Below, one piece after another: positions 39,605 to 50,198 of a stretch of DNA of 64,000 bases. The stretch comes from Bacteriovorax stolpii. GTDB lineage: Bacteria; Bdellovibrionota; Bacteriovoracia; Bacteriovoracales; Bacteriovoracaceae. Positions within the stretch are counted from its first letter, which is position 1, and every line of letters starts with the position of its first letter. The stretch lies in NCBI GenBank assembly GCA_945883845.1, contig CAMCYI010000005.1, positions 1-64,000 of the forward strand, written 5' to 3'. The position numbers and the translations under genes were made by a program. The notes under the pieces were generated by a model. It was not told the origin of the DNA, searched no databases, and saw only the letters and a program-made list of their open reading frames with translations.

Positions 39605-40579
39605 TCAGATCGACAGCGTCTCCGCCAGCTTCTGGTACTCTGTGAAATTGTGATCTGATTTCGTAATGCAATTTTTCATGTCATTCAGGCCGACTTTCCC
39701 GGCATTAAACACAGTGACCACTGGAAACTTATTATCCATCAGCGCATGAATCGCCAGGTTACCCATTTGCGAAGCAATGAACCGGTCGTCCGCCGTCGGG
39801 CTTCCGCCGCGCTGAATGTGACCAAGAATCGCGACGTGAGCATCCATGTGATACATGTCCCTGAGCACATGCTGGATCTCGTAGCTTCGGCCAGCAACCG
39901 GACCTTCAGCAACGATGATAATGGAGGATTCTTTGCCGCGCGCGACCCCGCGCTGAATATCGTCAAAAATTTTCTGATGGTTCACTTTCTCGTGCGGAAG
40001 AAGAATGTTTTCCGCACCTGTGCAAACACCGACTTTGAGAGCGATTGCCGAAGAATTTCTTCCCATCACTTCAACGAGGAACGTGCGTGCGTGCGAGTGG
40101 GCAGTGTCACGGATTCTATCCACGGCTTCGATCGCCGTTTCAACGGCGGTGTCAAAACCGATGGTGTATTCAGTCCCTGAGATATCGTTATCAATGGTTC
40201 CCGGGATTCCGATTACGGGAAACTGATGTTCATTCCAGACGGACATTGCTCCGTTAAAAGATCCGTCACCACCAATGATGATGAGGGCCTCAATTCCCTG
40301 GGCTTTCATGATCTCAACAGCAGTCTTGCGGAAATTAGGTTTCATGAATTCTGGAGATCGCGAAGTCTGAAGGATTGTTCCTCCACGCTGAATGATATTA
40401 CCCACACTCGAAAGATTCATCGGCGAAAATTCACCGCGAAGAAGTCCTGCATATCCACGTCGGATCCCAGTCACTTTTATGCCCTGAGAGATCGCTGTCC
40501 TCACGACCGCGCGAATCGCACAGTTCATGCCTGGTGCATCTCCGCCGGAACATAGTAAACCAATGTGAGTGAAGGCCAT
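39605..40579 (-). CDS. pfkA: ATP-dependent 6-phosphofructokinase
   Basis: GLLCSGGDAPGMNCAIRAVVR, IGGDGSFNGA, PGTIDNDISGTEYTIGFDTA. Confidence 0.93.
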   Translation of the reverse strand: MAFTHIGLLCSGGDAPGMNCAIRAVVRTAISQGIKVTGIRRGYAGLLRGEFSPMNLSSVGNIIQRGGTILQTSRSPEFMKPNFRKTAVEIMKAQGIEALIIIGGDGSFNGAMSVWNEHQFPVIGIPGTIDNDISGTEYTIGFDTAVETAIEAVDRIRDTAHSHARTFLVEVMGRNSSAIALKVGVCTGAENILLPHEKVNHQKIFDDIQRGVARGKESSIIIVAEGPVAGRSYEIQHVLRDMYHMDAHVAILGHIQRGGSPTADDRFIASQMGNLAIHALMDNKFPVVTVFNAGKVGLNDMKNCITKSDHNFTEYQKLAETLSI

Positions 40580-40588
40580 GTTGATCCT

Positions 40589-42133
40589 TTAATTAAAAAT
40601 GGGCTGCCCAGTCCAGTCTTTCGGTTTCGGGATATTCAGGATTTTAAGCAGTGTGGGTGCTACGTCTTTCAGTGCCATCACTTTATTTTCCTGGTTCAGC
40701 ATCACTGCCTGATCTTTGAGCTTCGGATGGATCACGCAGAATGGAACTTCTGAGTCTGAGTGAGAGGTATGCTGTCCGCCTTCATCATAGGCCATCTGGT
40801 CAGCGTTTCCGTGATCGGCCGTGATGACCATCGTAATGTTGTTCTCTTCACATTTCTGCGCGATCTGGCCCATGCAAATATCGAGAGTCTCAACGGCCTT
40901 GACCGCAGCATCGAAATTTCCGGTGTGCCCGACCATGTCTGCGTTGGCGAAGTTTGCAACATAAAGAGAGATCGATTTATCATCGAGTTTAGCAATGAGA
41001 TTTTTCGCGACTTCGAAGGCGCTCATCTCTGGCTTCAGATCGTAAGTCGCCACATCTCGCGGCGATTGAACGAGGCACCGCTCTTCACCTTCAAACGGTT
41101 TTTCTTCGCCACCGTTGAAGAAGTAAGTCACGTGCGCGTATTTTTCTGTCTCAGCAATCTTGAATTGTTTTCTATGCAGGCTTGCGAGGTACCAGGCCAG
41201 GGTACCGGAGAGTTTTTCTTTATCAAACAGCACTGGAAGTTCAGGACACTCATCCGGAACATACGGTGACATACAGAGGAAGTAGCCAGGCTTCACTGGA
41301 ACAGGAAATTCCTTGAAACCTTTTTCATTCATCGCCAAAGTCATTTGACGGGCGCGGTCCGGGCGATAGTTGAAGAAGAAAACTGAATCGCCATTACGAA
41401 TCGCACCTTCTTCATTGAAAAGAGCAGGTGTAATAAATTCGTCGTAAAGGCCTTTTTTGTATTCAGCAAGAACGTACTCTTCAGGCTTCATCGAGGTCTT
41501 TTCGCCGGCGCCAGTCAACATCTTGTAAGAGCGCTCAATTTTTTCCCAGCGACGATCGCGATCCATACCGATCGAGCGGCCTTGCATGCTTGCAAAATAA
41601 AATCCTGGATGCTGCAGAATTTCTTTAACGTAATGAACGCCTTTATCCCTGGCCGTGTCTCTTCCATCCGTGAAGGCGTGGAGAAACACCTGGATATCAC
41701 CGTGCTGTCTGAGGAGACGCAGAATTTCTTTCAGGTGATTAATGTGCGCGTGAACTCCACCGTCAGAAAGAAGGCCCAACAAGTGAAGACGTTTTGTGCC
41801 TTTTCTGGTGACTTCAATGAGTTCATTAAAACGAGGCATGTCTTTAAACGTATTGTTGGCGATGGCCTCATTAATGCGAACAAGATCCTGTCTCACCGGT
41901 CTTCCGGCACCAAGATTCAAATGTCCCACCTCAGAGTTGCCAGCAACACCTTTTGGTAACCCCACAGCTTCTCCACCAGGTTGAATCGTGGTGAAAGGGT
42001 AGTGAGCAAAAAGTGAATCGATATTTGGTTTATGTGCGGCTTTGATGGCGTTCTTATGATCCAGTGGATTCATACCGTAGCCATCAAGGATCACGAGAAG
42101 TGCGCGAGGGCTGAGTCCTTGAATTGAATGCAT
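40589..42133 (-). CDS. gpmI: 2,3-bisphosphoglycerate-independent phosphoglycerate mutase
   Basis: LVILDGYGMN, GNSEVGHLNLGAGR, FTDGRDT, ITADHGNADQM. Confidence 0.95.
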   Translation of the reverse strand: MHSIQGLSPRALLVILDGYGMNPLDHKNAIKAAHKPNIDSLFAHYPFTTIQPGGEAVGLPKGVAGNSEVGHLNLGAGRPVRQDLVRINEAIANNTFKDMPRFNELIEVTRKGTKRLHLLGLLSDGGVHAHINHLKEILRLLRQHGDIQVFLHAFTDGRDTARDKGVHYVKEILQHPGFYFASMQGRSIGMDRDRRWEKIERSYKMLTGAGEKTSMKPEEYVLAEYKKGLYDEFITPALFNEEGAIRNGDSVFFFNYRPDRARQMTLAMNEKGFKEFPVPVKPGYFLCMSPYVPDECPELPVLFDKEKLSGTLAWYLASLHRKQFKIAETEKYAHVTYFFNGGEEKPFEGEERCLVQSPRDVATYDLKPEMSAFEVAKNLIAKLDDKSISLYVANFANADMVGHTGNFDAAVKAVETLDICMGQIAQKCEENNITMVITADHGNADQMAYDEGGQHTSHSDSEVPFCVIHPKLKDQAVMLNQENKVMALKDVAPTLLKILNIPKPKDWTGQPIFN

Positions 42134-42142
42134 GCGAGTTCC

Positions 42143-42604
42143 CTAGTTGTGATAAGGGTGTCCCGTTCGGATGGTTTGCGAGCGGTACAACTGTTCTACT
42201 AGAAGTATTCTCGCCAACTTGTGGGGGAAAGTCAGCTCTGAAAGGGAGATGCGCTCCTGGCAAAGGTTGAGAACTTCGTCAGAGAAGCCCTCTGCTCCCG
42301 CGATCACGAAAAAGACCCGGTTTTGACGCTCAAAAAGGTCCCGGCACCACGCTGCGAAAGCAACTGATGTACTCCGCTTTCCCCATTCGGTCATGCAGAT
42401 GATGTGTGAGGGTGAGCCCTGAGAAAGGTCACGGATTTTTTTCAGGATAGCTTCACCTTCAGCATTTTTATTTTCCGCTGTGGCCTTCACTTCGTGAATC
42501 TGGAGATCGGGATTGTTGATACGCTTGAGGTAATCGGATTCCACCGCTTCCAGAGAGGAATCTTTCAGTTTGCCGACGACGATCAAATGAATCGTCTTCG
42601 CCAT
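42143..42604 (-). CDS. rlmH: 23S rRNA pseudouridine-1915 N3-methyltransferase RlmH
   Basis: VIAGAEGFSDEV, LSELTFPHKLARILLVEQLYRSQTIRTGHPYHN. Confidence 0.93.
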   Translation of the reverse strand: MAKTIHLIVVGKLKDSSLEAVESDYLKRINNPDLQIHEVKATAENKNAEGEAILKKIRDLSQGSPSHIICMTEWGKRSTSVAFAAWCRDLFERQNRVFFVIAGAEGFSDEVLNLCQERISLSELTFPHKLARILLVEQLYRSQTIRTGHPYHN

Positions 42605-42607
42605 GAC

Positions 42608-43075
42608 CTAGAAATAACCTTTGAGGTCCGGCTTCTCTGTAGTCACTTGGGTTGGCTTCCCGAAGTAGAACTCTTCCGGAATTTTCACCTGAGCATTTTT
42701 CATATAGATGAGATCGAGGTCGTACACATCTCGGCTCGGGCCATTGAAAACGTGAACGAAAATATCACCGGTATCGATGAGGATCCAGTCAGCAGACTCG
42801 TATCCTTCGAAAGAAACGATTTTAGCATTATGAAGTTTAAGATTGTTGGTCACTTCGTCGGCCATGGCACGACACTGAGTCGCGTTCTGGGCCGTCGCAA
42901 TCACCGAGTAGTCACAAAGCGAAGTTGACTTTCTCATGTCGAAAATTTTCAGGTTATCGCCTTTGTAATTGGCAAGAATCCAGGCAGAGGCCATAGCGTG
43001 ATTAAGTGGAAACTCATAATTCTTGTTTCCTACAACTTTATCAACTTCACCTTTAACGTACTCATTTACGGCCAT
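42608..43075 (-). CDS. rsfS: Ribosomal silencing factor RsfS
   Basis: SLCDYSVIATAQNATQCRAMADEV, WILIDTGDIFVHVF. Confidence 0.9.
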   Translation of the reverse strand: MAVNEYVKGEVDKVVGNKNYEFPLNHAMASAWILANYKGDNLKIFDMRKSTSLCDYSVIATAQNATQCRAMADEVTNNLKLHNAKIVSFEGYESADWILIDTGDIFVHVFNGPSRDVYDLDLIYMKNAQVKIPEEFYFGKPTQVTTEKPDLKGYF

Positions 43076-44099
43076 GATTTACCTTCTTATTTTCTTCTTC
43101 GATTACTTCTTTGGTTTTTAACATAAGTTGCTTCAGGATATCAATGTTTCGCCCGGAAACACCTGAGATCGGAAGGACCTTCCGGTCGAGCTGCTCTTCC
43201 ATGTGAGAGCGGAATTTCTCGATCTCATCTTCCGTCATTGCATCGATCTTGGTTAAGCAGACGATTTCTTTTTTCAAGAGCAGATCAGGATTGTATTTCT
43301 CAAGTTCCATACGAATCGTTGCATAGGCCTCAATCGCTTCGAATACTTCAATGAACATCGAGCAATCGACGAGGTGAACAAGAGCAGATGTTCTTTCAAT
43401 GTGTTTCAGGAACTTGATCCCGAGGCCTTTACCTTCGGCTGCACCTTCGATGAGACCTGGGATATCTGTGACCACGAGGGTTTTTTCACCAAGCTCGACC
43501 ACACCGAGGTTTGGTTCAATCGTAGTGAAAGGATAGTCCGCAATCTTAGGTCGAGCAGCCGAGATGGCGCTGATCAGAGTTGATTTTCCTGCGTTCGGAA
43601 GTCCGATGAGGGCAATGTCTGCGAGGAGTTTCAACTCAAGATGTATCTTGATCGCAGTTCCCGCTTCACCATTCTGGGCAAAGTTAGGAGTCTGCTGAAC
43701 AGAAGTTTTAAAGGCTGCATTGCCTTTTCCGCCACGTCCACCTTCCGCAGCAATAAATTGCTGACCGTGTTCAGTGACATCAAAAATAATTTCGTTAGTT
43801 TCTTTGTTTGTGATGAGAGTGCCGATAGGTACCTTCAGCGTGAGGTCTTCGCCTGTTGCCCCTGTCATTTTCGATCCGCCACCGTTAATGCCGGCATCTG
43901 CTACGAACGTCTTGAGACCTCTGAAGTGCATGAGGGTGTTGAGGCCTTCATCGCCTTCAAAAATGATATTTCCGCCCGGCCCGCCGTCGCCACCATCCGG
44001 GCCTCCGAGTGGCACGTATTTTTCACGGCGATAACCGACGAAACCTTTTCCGCCGTTGCCTGAGATCACTTCAATATCTACTTCGTCGATGAATTTCAT
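43062..44099 (-). CDS. obgE: GTPase ObgE/CgtA
   Basis: MKFIDEVDIEVISGNGGKGFVGYRREKYVPLGGPDGGDGG, GLPNAGKSTLI, DIPGLIEGA. Confidence 0.96.
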   Translation of the reverse strand: MKFIDEVDIEVISGNGGKGFVGYRREKYVPLGGPDGGDGGPGGNIIFEGDEGLNTLMHFRGLKTFVADAGINGGGSKMTGATGEDLTLKVPIGTLITNKETNEIIFDVTEHGQQFIAAEGGRGGKGNAAFKTSVQQTPNFAQNGEAGTAIKIHLELKLLADIALIGLPNAGKSTLISAISAARPKIADYPFTTIEPNLGVVELGEKTLVVTDIPGLIEGAAEGKGLGIKFLKHIERTSALVHLVDCSMFIEVFEAIEAYATIRMELEKYNPDLLLKKEIVCLTKIDAMTEDEIEKFRSHMEEQLDRKVLPISGVSGRNIDILKQLMLKTKEVIEEENKKVNHGRK

Positions 44100-44114
44100 A
44101 AGTCCTAAAAAAAA

Positions 44115-44136
44115 GAGGGAGCATTGCTGCTCCCTC
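44115..44136 (-). terminator. Hairpin between rpmA and obgE
   Basis: gagggagcattgctgctccctc. Confidence 0.6.
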
Positions 44137-44164
44137 TCTATCGTGAATAACTTTAAAGATCAAA

Positions 44165-44419
44165 TTATGCAGGAATAACAGAAATGATTTTCATCGATTT
44201 GTTGTAGAAGCCGAACTTTACTTTGCCTGGAACCATAGCGTAGATCGTGAAATCACGACCCATCTTTACGTTCTGGCCTGGATGAAATTTAGTGCCTTTC
44301 TGACGAACAATGATCATTCCTGTAATAACGTCTTCGCCGCCAAACTTCTTCACACCACGCATTTTTGGGTTAGAATCCCGGCCGTTGGATGTACTACCAC
44401 CCGATTTCTTATGTGCCAT
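44165..44419 (-). CDS. rpmA: Ribosomal protein bL27
   Basis: [29 protein letters not shown]. Confidence 0.97.
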   Translation of the reverse strand: MAHKKSGGSTSNGRDSNPKMRGVKKFGGEDVITGMIIVRQKGTKFHPGQNVKMGRDFTIYAMVPGKVKFGFYNKSMKIISVIPA

Positions 44420-44456
44420 ATGCTTATCTCCTAAACTTTCTTTTTAAAATTAAAAA

Positions 44457-44825
44457 TTACTTCGTAGCTGCTTTCGTAGTTGTCTTAGCTTTTGCTTCTG
44501 CTTTAGAAACTCCGCCTTTGCCATCGTTGATTTCAGTGATCAAAAGACCAGTGTAACACTGACGGTGACCATTCTTACGACGTGAACCACCTGGCTTACG
44601 TTTGAGAACGAGAATTTTACGAGTGCGGCCTTGTCTTACAACTTTCGCTGTAACTTTAGCTCCGCCAACAACTGGAGCACCAACGATTGTTGTTGTTCCG
44701 CCAACGAGAAGGACTTGATCGAAATCAACCATCTTGCCGACTTCTGCTTCAATTTTTTCAACATCAATAAGATCGCCAGCTTTTACTTTGTACTGGTGTC
44801 CTTTGATTTCCACGACCGTATACAT
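44457..44825 (-). CDS. rplU: Ribosomal protein bL21
   Basis: MYTVVEIKGHQYKVKAGDLIDVEKI; Ala/Lys/Thr-rich C-terminal tail; ATG at 44825 preferred over the longer ORF. Confidence 0.95.
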   Translation of the reverse strand: MYTVVEIKGHQYKVKAGDLIDVEKIEAEVGKMVDFDQVLLVGGTTTIVGAPVVGGAKVTAKVVRQGRTRKILVLKRKPGGSRRKNGHRQCYTGLLITEINDGKGGVSKAEAKAKTTTKAATK

Positions 44826-45029
44826 GAGAGACTCCTTAATAAAGAACCACCTGACGGGGAGACACTGCTGCCTGCTTTGATCCCTAGGTGAGTTTAATTT
44901 GAAGGACATTTTTAAGGGTTTTCGCCGCATAAGTCAACGTTTTACAGCCCTTAGCTCAGCTCACGATGGAGATGGGGGCGCACTGGCCTGACTGGCAGTG
45001 TTAGAGAGTGCTCTATGTGGCGGAGATTT

Positions 45030-46214
45030 CTAGAAGAAAGCTCTCAGCGCTCCACCGAGATCTGTGGTCACGAGTTTCTGAGCAGGATTATCTGTCGATG
45101 ATCCTTTGCCCACTGGAGAGAAGCCGAAGAGCTCAGCTTCCAAACTGTGGCCAAGATCGAAAGTCGCTTTAGCGATGCCGTAATTGAATCCCGTCTTGAT
45201 GTCGTTGATGAGAGTCGCGGATACTTTCACCAGCGGATGAACTTCGTAAGTGTTCGCGATTGCCGCAAAATATTCGCTGGGTAAGAAACGATCACCAAAG
45301 TTGAATGTGGTGAAATCCTCAAAGCGATTTTTCTTCTGATGGCCGCCTTCAAAGCGGAAGTGCCATTTATTGGTAAACTGCTGATCGAATCCGAGAAGAA
45401 CATCCCAGAGATCGTGAGAAGGATCATCATTTACAAATTTTGTCTGATAGAGAGTCTGTGCGAAGACCAAAGCTTCACTCAGCCGATAGCTGATCTGGCC
45501 GCCGATCTTGTCACGATTCTGATCTTCTCCCCCGACGTAATCGAGTTGGAGCTGATCATTGGCCTGGTACTCGCCGTGAACCCAAACGGTGCGATCAATT
45601 TTTCCATCGTAGTTTTCAATGCCCTTATCACCGAGGAGATAAAACTCGAGGATGTGGTGATCGTTCATGTAGAAGCGCACTTCACCACCGTCATTTCCCT
45701 GGGCCACCTGCTGAATCGATGTGAGACCAGTCGGCTGGTTGAAAGGATTGATCGGGTTAAAGATTTCACCCTGGCCGTAGTTGATGTAAAAGCGGCCTAC
45801 GATGATCGTCTGTTCGTCGTTGTCCCACTCGTAGAAAAACTTGTTGAGTACTGATTCCGTCTTATCGTGATCCGTCTGACTTTTGTGCTGAAGCTGGAAT
45901 ACATCCCGGGCGACGAGTTTACGAGGGAAAGTCATGATCTGAGGGGCGACGTAGCCATTTCGGTAGAGTTCAGAGTTCGTATAGCGAACAAACCAGTTTG
46001 TATCGATGAATGAGTTGTTATCGAACTCCACTTTTCCATCGAGGTTCCCGTAAACGAGATGAAACTTTTCCTTGTTCCAGTCCTGGAAAAGATCTTCTTT
46101 TGCCTGCTCGTTGTTCATTGACTCACGTGTCTGGGCCTCAACATTACCAGTAAGGTCCGCGCGCATGGCATTGGCGAAAGTGGGAAGAAGAAGAATGAGA
46201 AATAGGATTTTCAT
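45030..46214 (-). CDS. Outer-membrane porin-like protein in an ABC operon
   Basis: Signal peptide, beta-barrel pattern, C-terminal F. Confidence 0.65.
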   Translation of the reverse strand: MKILFLILLLPTFANAMRADLTGNVEAQTRESMNNEQAKEDLFQDWNKEKFHLVYGNLDGKVEFDNNSFIDTNWFVRYTNSELYRNGYVAPQIMTFPRKLVARDVFQLQHKSQTDHDKTESVLNKFFYEWDNDEQTIIVGRFYINYGQGEIFNPINPFNQPTGLTSIQQVAQGNDGGEVRFYMNDHHILEFYLLGDKGIENYDGKIDRTVWVHGEYQANDQLQLDYVGGEDQNRDKIGGQISYRLSEALVFAQTLYQTKFVNDDPSHDLWDVLLGFDQQFTNKWHFRFEGGHQKKNRFEDFTTFNFGDRFLPSEYFAAIANTYEVHPLVKVSATLINDIKTGFNYGIAKATFDLGHSLEAELFGFSPVGKGSSTDNPAQKLVTTDLGGALRAFF

Positions 46215-46215
46215 A

Positions 46216-46959
46216 CTAGTTTGCTGTCAGGCTCTGCTGAGAAAAATGGTTAGATTTAAACTTCGTCTTGAAGATGATGTTCTGGTACTTGATGATGGTT
46301 TTCTTGTCAGGATCATCTGCCGGTTTCATCACCCACAGTGCAGGCACGAGGTGGCCGTCTAACTTCTTGATCTCTGAAAACGTCATCGTTCTCTTGATCT
46401 TGCCTTGTTTATCGTAATAATCATTTTGTCGCGGGAGACAATCGCTCTTCGAAGAGTATGTCACTACTTTGGGCCACATGACTTTCGTGTTTGATTTTGC
46501 AGTATTCTCTATCACTTTGTAGACTACGCCATTCACCTTCGCGTCCGGCAGGAATTTATGGTGATAATCCTGGCTCATGGAAGATGCTTTCAGGACGTCA
46601 TCGTTTGTGAAGTCTGATCCCATCCAGCTCGCAAGAAGCATGCTTGATGATACGGCCACTTTCCTTTTTAGTTTTGGAAAGTAGTTCCACATATTGTTAT
46701 CGATGCGAAGGGTGCGGATGCCTTTTTCTTTGGCCGGCGAATTAATCGTCGTGATCGCCTGACTTTTTCCTTCAACGTCACTTTCGATCTCGAGTGTACG
46801 CGTCCAGTTTGGTGTTTCGATGGTCATGGTCATTTCGCCATGAGAGCGATCGCCGCGCATCTGATCGTCGGCGTAGTTCAGCCATTCATCCGGGTTACTG
46901 ACTTTGGCGCCAAGAGCGACACAGAACACGAAATCTTTGGCTTTAAACTTCTTAAACAT
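46216..46959 (-). CDS. Outer-membrane lipoprotein-sorting (LolA-like) protein
   Basis: RGDRSHGEMTMTIETPNWTRTLEIESDVEGKSQAITTINSPAKEKGIRTLRIDNNMWNYFPKLKR. Confidence 0.8.
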   Translation of the reverse strand: MFKKFKAKDFVFCVALGAKVSNPDEWLNYADDQMRGDRSHGEMTMTIETPNWTRTLEIESDVEGKSQAITTINSPAKEKGIRTLRIDNNMWNYFPKLKRKVAVSSSMLLASWMGSDFTNDDVLKASSMSQDYHHKFLPDAKVNGVVYKVIENTAKSNTKVMWPKVVTYSSKSDCLPRQNDYYDKQGKIKRTMTFSEIKKLDGHLVPALWVMKPADDPDKKTIIKYQNIIFKTKFKSNHFSQQSLTAN

Positions 46960-47644
46960 TGTTATTAATCCTCGTTTCTGTGATCTGAGCGTCTTTGATG
47001 TACATCACTGTTCGTACTTGATCAATGAGTCGCTGATCGTGAGTGGAGAAGACGAAAGTAAGATGGAATTCCTGATTGAGCTTTTTAAAGAGTTCAATGA
47101 TATCAGAAGCAGTTTTTGAATCAAGGTTCGCTGTTGGCTCATCAGCGAGAATCAATTGCGGTCGAGTAGAGATCGCACGGGCGATGGAGACGCGTTGCTG
47201 CTGGCCGCCGGAGAGTTGTCTCGGAAAGCGGTGGCCCATGTTCTCAAGACCAACTTGCTTGAGGGCCCAGAGGACTCTTTCTTTAATTTCTTTCTGATCA
47301 ATATTTTTCAGTTGAAGCGGAAATTCAATATTCTCTGCGGCCGTGAGTACAGGAAGCAATTGATAATCCTGAAAGATAAATCCCATATAGTCGAGACGAT
47401 GCTGAGTACGTTCTTCGAGGGAAAAAGAAGTGATATCTTTTCCACCGTGTGAAAGAGTTCCTTCCGTCGGGAGAATAAGACCTGCAATAAGATTTAAAAG
47501 AGTCGTTTTACCGGAGCCTGAGGGTCCAACGAGGGCAGAAAATTCACCAGACTTGATTGTCAGATTAATATTCTTAGCTCCATAGACTTTGTTTTCTTCC
47601 GAGGCCTGGTAGACCTTAGAAACGTTTTTCATTTCAAATTGCAT
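46952..47644 (-). CDS. ABC transporter ATP-binding protein (LolD/MacB type)
   Basis: [41 protein letters not shown]. Confidence 0.95.
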   Translation of the reverse strand: MQFEMKNVSKVYQASEENKVYGAKNINLTIKSGEFSALVGPSGSGKTTLLNLIAGLILPTEGTLSHGGKDITSFSLEERTQHRLDYMGFIFQDYQLLPVLTAAENIEFPLQLKNIDQKEIKERVLWALKQVGLENMGHRFPRQLSGGQQQRVSIARAISTRPQLILADEPTANLDSKTASDIIELFKKLNQEFHLTFVFSTHDQRLIDQVRTVMYIKDAQITETRINNNV

Positions 47645-48842
47645 TTTTACTCCTGCGAATTACCCTGATCATCGGATAAATCATAGTCAAACCAAGGAAG
47701 AAAAAAATCATGACTGGCACTTGCCAATAGTACTTAGGAACTGAATAAAGTCGAACCGTAGGTTGCATCACCATACCGCCCATGATGATACTTTTTCCGC
47801 CCGTGAAGAGCGAGATATCGACCGGGTGGATATTACAAATCCAGGTGAAAATAAAGCCAAGGATATCCCCGAAGATGACGGCAATGGTTCCGAGAAGAAG
47901 AAGTTCAATCATCAGTGATGTCGTGATCCAGCTGGTTTTGGCACCAATGATATTAAGAGATTGAAATTCCTGTTCGCGCTCGAAGAATGTAATCATGAGT
48001 GTGTTTGAAAGACCCAGGCTGATGACTACCATGATAATGATAGAGATGAGCCAGGTGAAGCGATCAATGAAGTGAACCGATACGCTGATCTCAGGAAGAA
48101 TCTCTCTCCAGCTTGTGACGGCCACACCTTTGAGATCCGGGTAGGTTTCATGCTCCATATCGAAAGAAACGCGTTGATGATATGTCTCAGGCTGAAGAAC
48201 CATAAGATCCTGGGCCGTTGAGATCTGGGTAAAGGCGAGGGATTCTTCAAGATCTCCACCTCCGAGATCAAGAAACCCTACGACTTTGAGAAGATCATTG
48301 GCGATAGAGCCATCAATGGCCTGGCCGATGACAGCGACTTCATCGCCAAGCTTAACGTTAATTCTTTCCGCAAGACGTTTACCGAGAACGATTTCTCTAT
48401 GTCCCTGTGGTTCCAGAAATCTTCCACCTCGAATCATTTTATAAAGGGAACAGATTTTTGTTTCCTGAACAACATCGAGTCCAGTCAGAAGAATCCCCAG
48501 AGTCTTACTCTGGCCTGAAGCAAATACAGGGGCCGTCACTCGTCTCGAAGTGGTCGTAAAAAGTGTTTTGTCTGAGATGTCTTCGTCAGTGATGGTCTTG
48601 TAGTTGTTGAAAAGCTTGCGGTTCTCAACGTCGTAGTATTTCGAATGCGTGATGTGGTAGCGGCCTTGATATTGCGCCAGGAATTTTTTCATCATTTCTT
48701 TAGAGCCTGATTCAGAAAAGTTCAGGTTCCAGATGATGAATCCTGTTCCGATCACGAGACTTGCGAGCATGATGAACGTTCTCTTCGGGAAGCGCCAGAG
48801 ATTACGGTAGCTGAATTTTAAAAGGAAAAGTTTGTTAGTCAA
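47634..48842 (-). CDS. FtsX/LolC-type ABC permease
   Basis: N-terminal TM, periplasmic domain, C-terminal TM cluster; overlapping genes. Confidence 0.88.
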   Translation of the reverse strand: MTNKLFLLKFSYRNLWRFPKRTFIMLASLVIGTGFIIWNLNFSESGSKEMMKKFLAQYQGRYHITHSKYYDVENRKLFNNYKTITDEDISDKTLFTTTSRRVTAPVFASGQSKTLGILLTGLDVVQETKICSLYKMIRGGRFLEPQGHREIVLGKRLAERINVKLGDEVAVIGQAIDGSIANDLLKVVGFLDLGGGDLEESLAFTQISTAQDLMVLQPETYHQRVSFDMEHETYPDLKGVAVTSWREILPEISVSVHFIDRFTWLISIIIMVVISLGLSNTLMITFFEREQEFQSLNIIGAKTSWITTSLMIELLLLGTIAVIFGDILGFIFTWICNIHPVDISLFTGGKSIIMGGMVMQPTVRLYSVPKYYWQVPVMIFFFLGLTMIYPMIRVIRRSKNAI

Positions 48843-50080
48843 AACTCCACCTTAAACCGCGAGAGAGTGCGATAAATCGACCAGATGTAGCTTATGCTCA
48901 TGACCATCACGACGAAAATAAATGTCATGACGATCTGACTATAGGTAAGAAGTGGGTAAATAATCCCAGGAAGTTTAATACCTGAACGTTCGATGGCGAG
49001 ACCAGTCTGGTTAAGGAACCTGAAATCGATTCCTGTTTTGGTCTGAATACCGATAACAACCACAAGGACGATGATGGACAGAGAAGATGAGAGAGCAATC
49101 ATCTGCAGGATTTCAAAAATGCCGATTTTCCAGAATTTTTTCGCAGAAATCCCCAGGATCGTGAGCATCTTGAGTTCCTTGAACCTCTCCTGCCAAAGCA
49201 TTTGTACGGGAGTCAGGATGGTCATTGTAACTGTCAAACCAATGATAAGAAAAAAGAACCTGATAATCCCATCATGGAACTCGAGAACGACGGCCATCTC
49301 CGGATTGAGGTTCTTCCATGTTTTCACCACGAGTTCATCTGCCGGAAAGATAGAATCAATAAACTTGCCGCTCGAGAGCCCCGGCGTCAGCATGACGATC
49401 CGGTTAAACATCGTATCTCCGGTGTCATCATTGAGATAAAGTTTCTGCCACGTTCTCTGGTTGAGATAGACGAAACGCTTTTCAAAACTATTGCTGTTGT
49501 AGTGGTAGATTCCCTTGATCGTGAGAAGCTCGGAGCGGAGTTCGCCCTGGATGTCCTGATAATTCAGAACTATCTGGTCTCCAACGTTGTACCGGAAGTC
49601 TTTTGCGAGCTGCTGTCCGATGATGACGGAATTAAGATCATCGTCTGTTAAGAACTCACCGCTCGTCAATTTCTTGTTAATCGGAAGCAGGTGTGAATGC
49701 ATTTCCGGATTAATACCCAAGGCCAGAAGACCTGCTGATCCTTCCGGGGTCGAGATGTTGCTGTCGAGGACAAGCTCTGGAGAGAAAGCTGTGATGTTTT
49801 TATTTGAGATTTTATTTCTGATCTCAGTCGTAAACTTCATCGGGCGTGATGAATCCGTGGTGCGCGCGTAGAGTGGTTCCTGAAGCTGGTAGAAACCTGT
49901 ATTGGTGTTCACGACTGCTTCTTCAATCATGTGATTGAGGCCGTCAAATACCGAGACGACCCAAACTGCAATAACGACTGCGAGAGATACTGAAAAACTA
50001 ATAAAAAAACTTCTTCCGGCATTCCGGCGGATGCTTTTCCAGGCGAACTTGAAAAGATAGAGGTTTTCGTTTTTAAACAT
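48839..50080 (-). CDS. FtsX/LolC-type ABC permease
   Basis: Same architecture as the neighbour; ATGA overlap. Confidence 0.88.
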   Translation of the reverse strand: MFKNENLYLFKFAWKSIRRNAGRSFFISFSVSLAVVIAVWVVSVFDGLNHMIEEAVVNTNTGFYQLQEPLYARTTDSSRPMKFTTEIRNKISNKNITAFSPELVLDSNISTPEGSAGLLALGINPEMHSHLLPINKKLTSGEFLTDDDLNSVIIGQQLAKDFRYNVGDQIVLNYQDIQGELRSELLTIKGIYHYNSNSFEKRFVYLNQRTWQKLYLNDDTGDTMFNRIVMLTPGLSSGKFIDSIFPADELVVKTWKNLNPEMAVVLEFHDGIIRFFFLIIGLTVTMTILTPVQMLWQERFKELKMLTILGISAKKFWKIGIFEILQMIALSSSLSIIVLVVVIGIQTKTGIDFRFLNQTGLAIERSGIKLPGIIYPLLTYSQIVMTFIFVVMVMSISYIWSIYRTLSRFKVEF

Positions 50081-50198
50081 GAGCGAGCATGATCTTACTA
50101 GATTAAGAGCTGATGTTCAAAGAACGCTTGTGGGTGTAGCCACGGATTAAAGGGAAATGACGCGGTCTATTTGAGTGAAATGTCGATCTGAACGGCTT

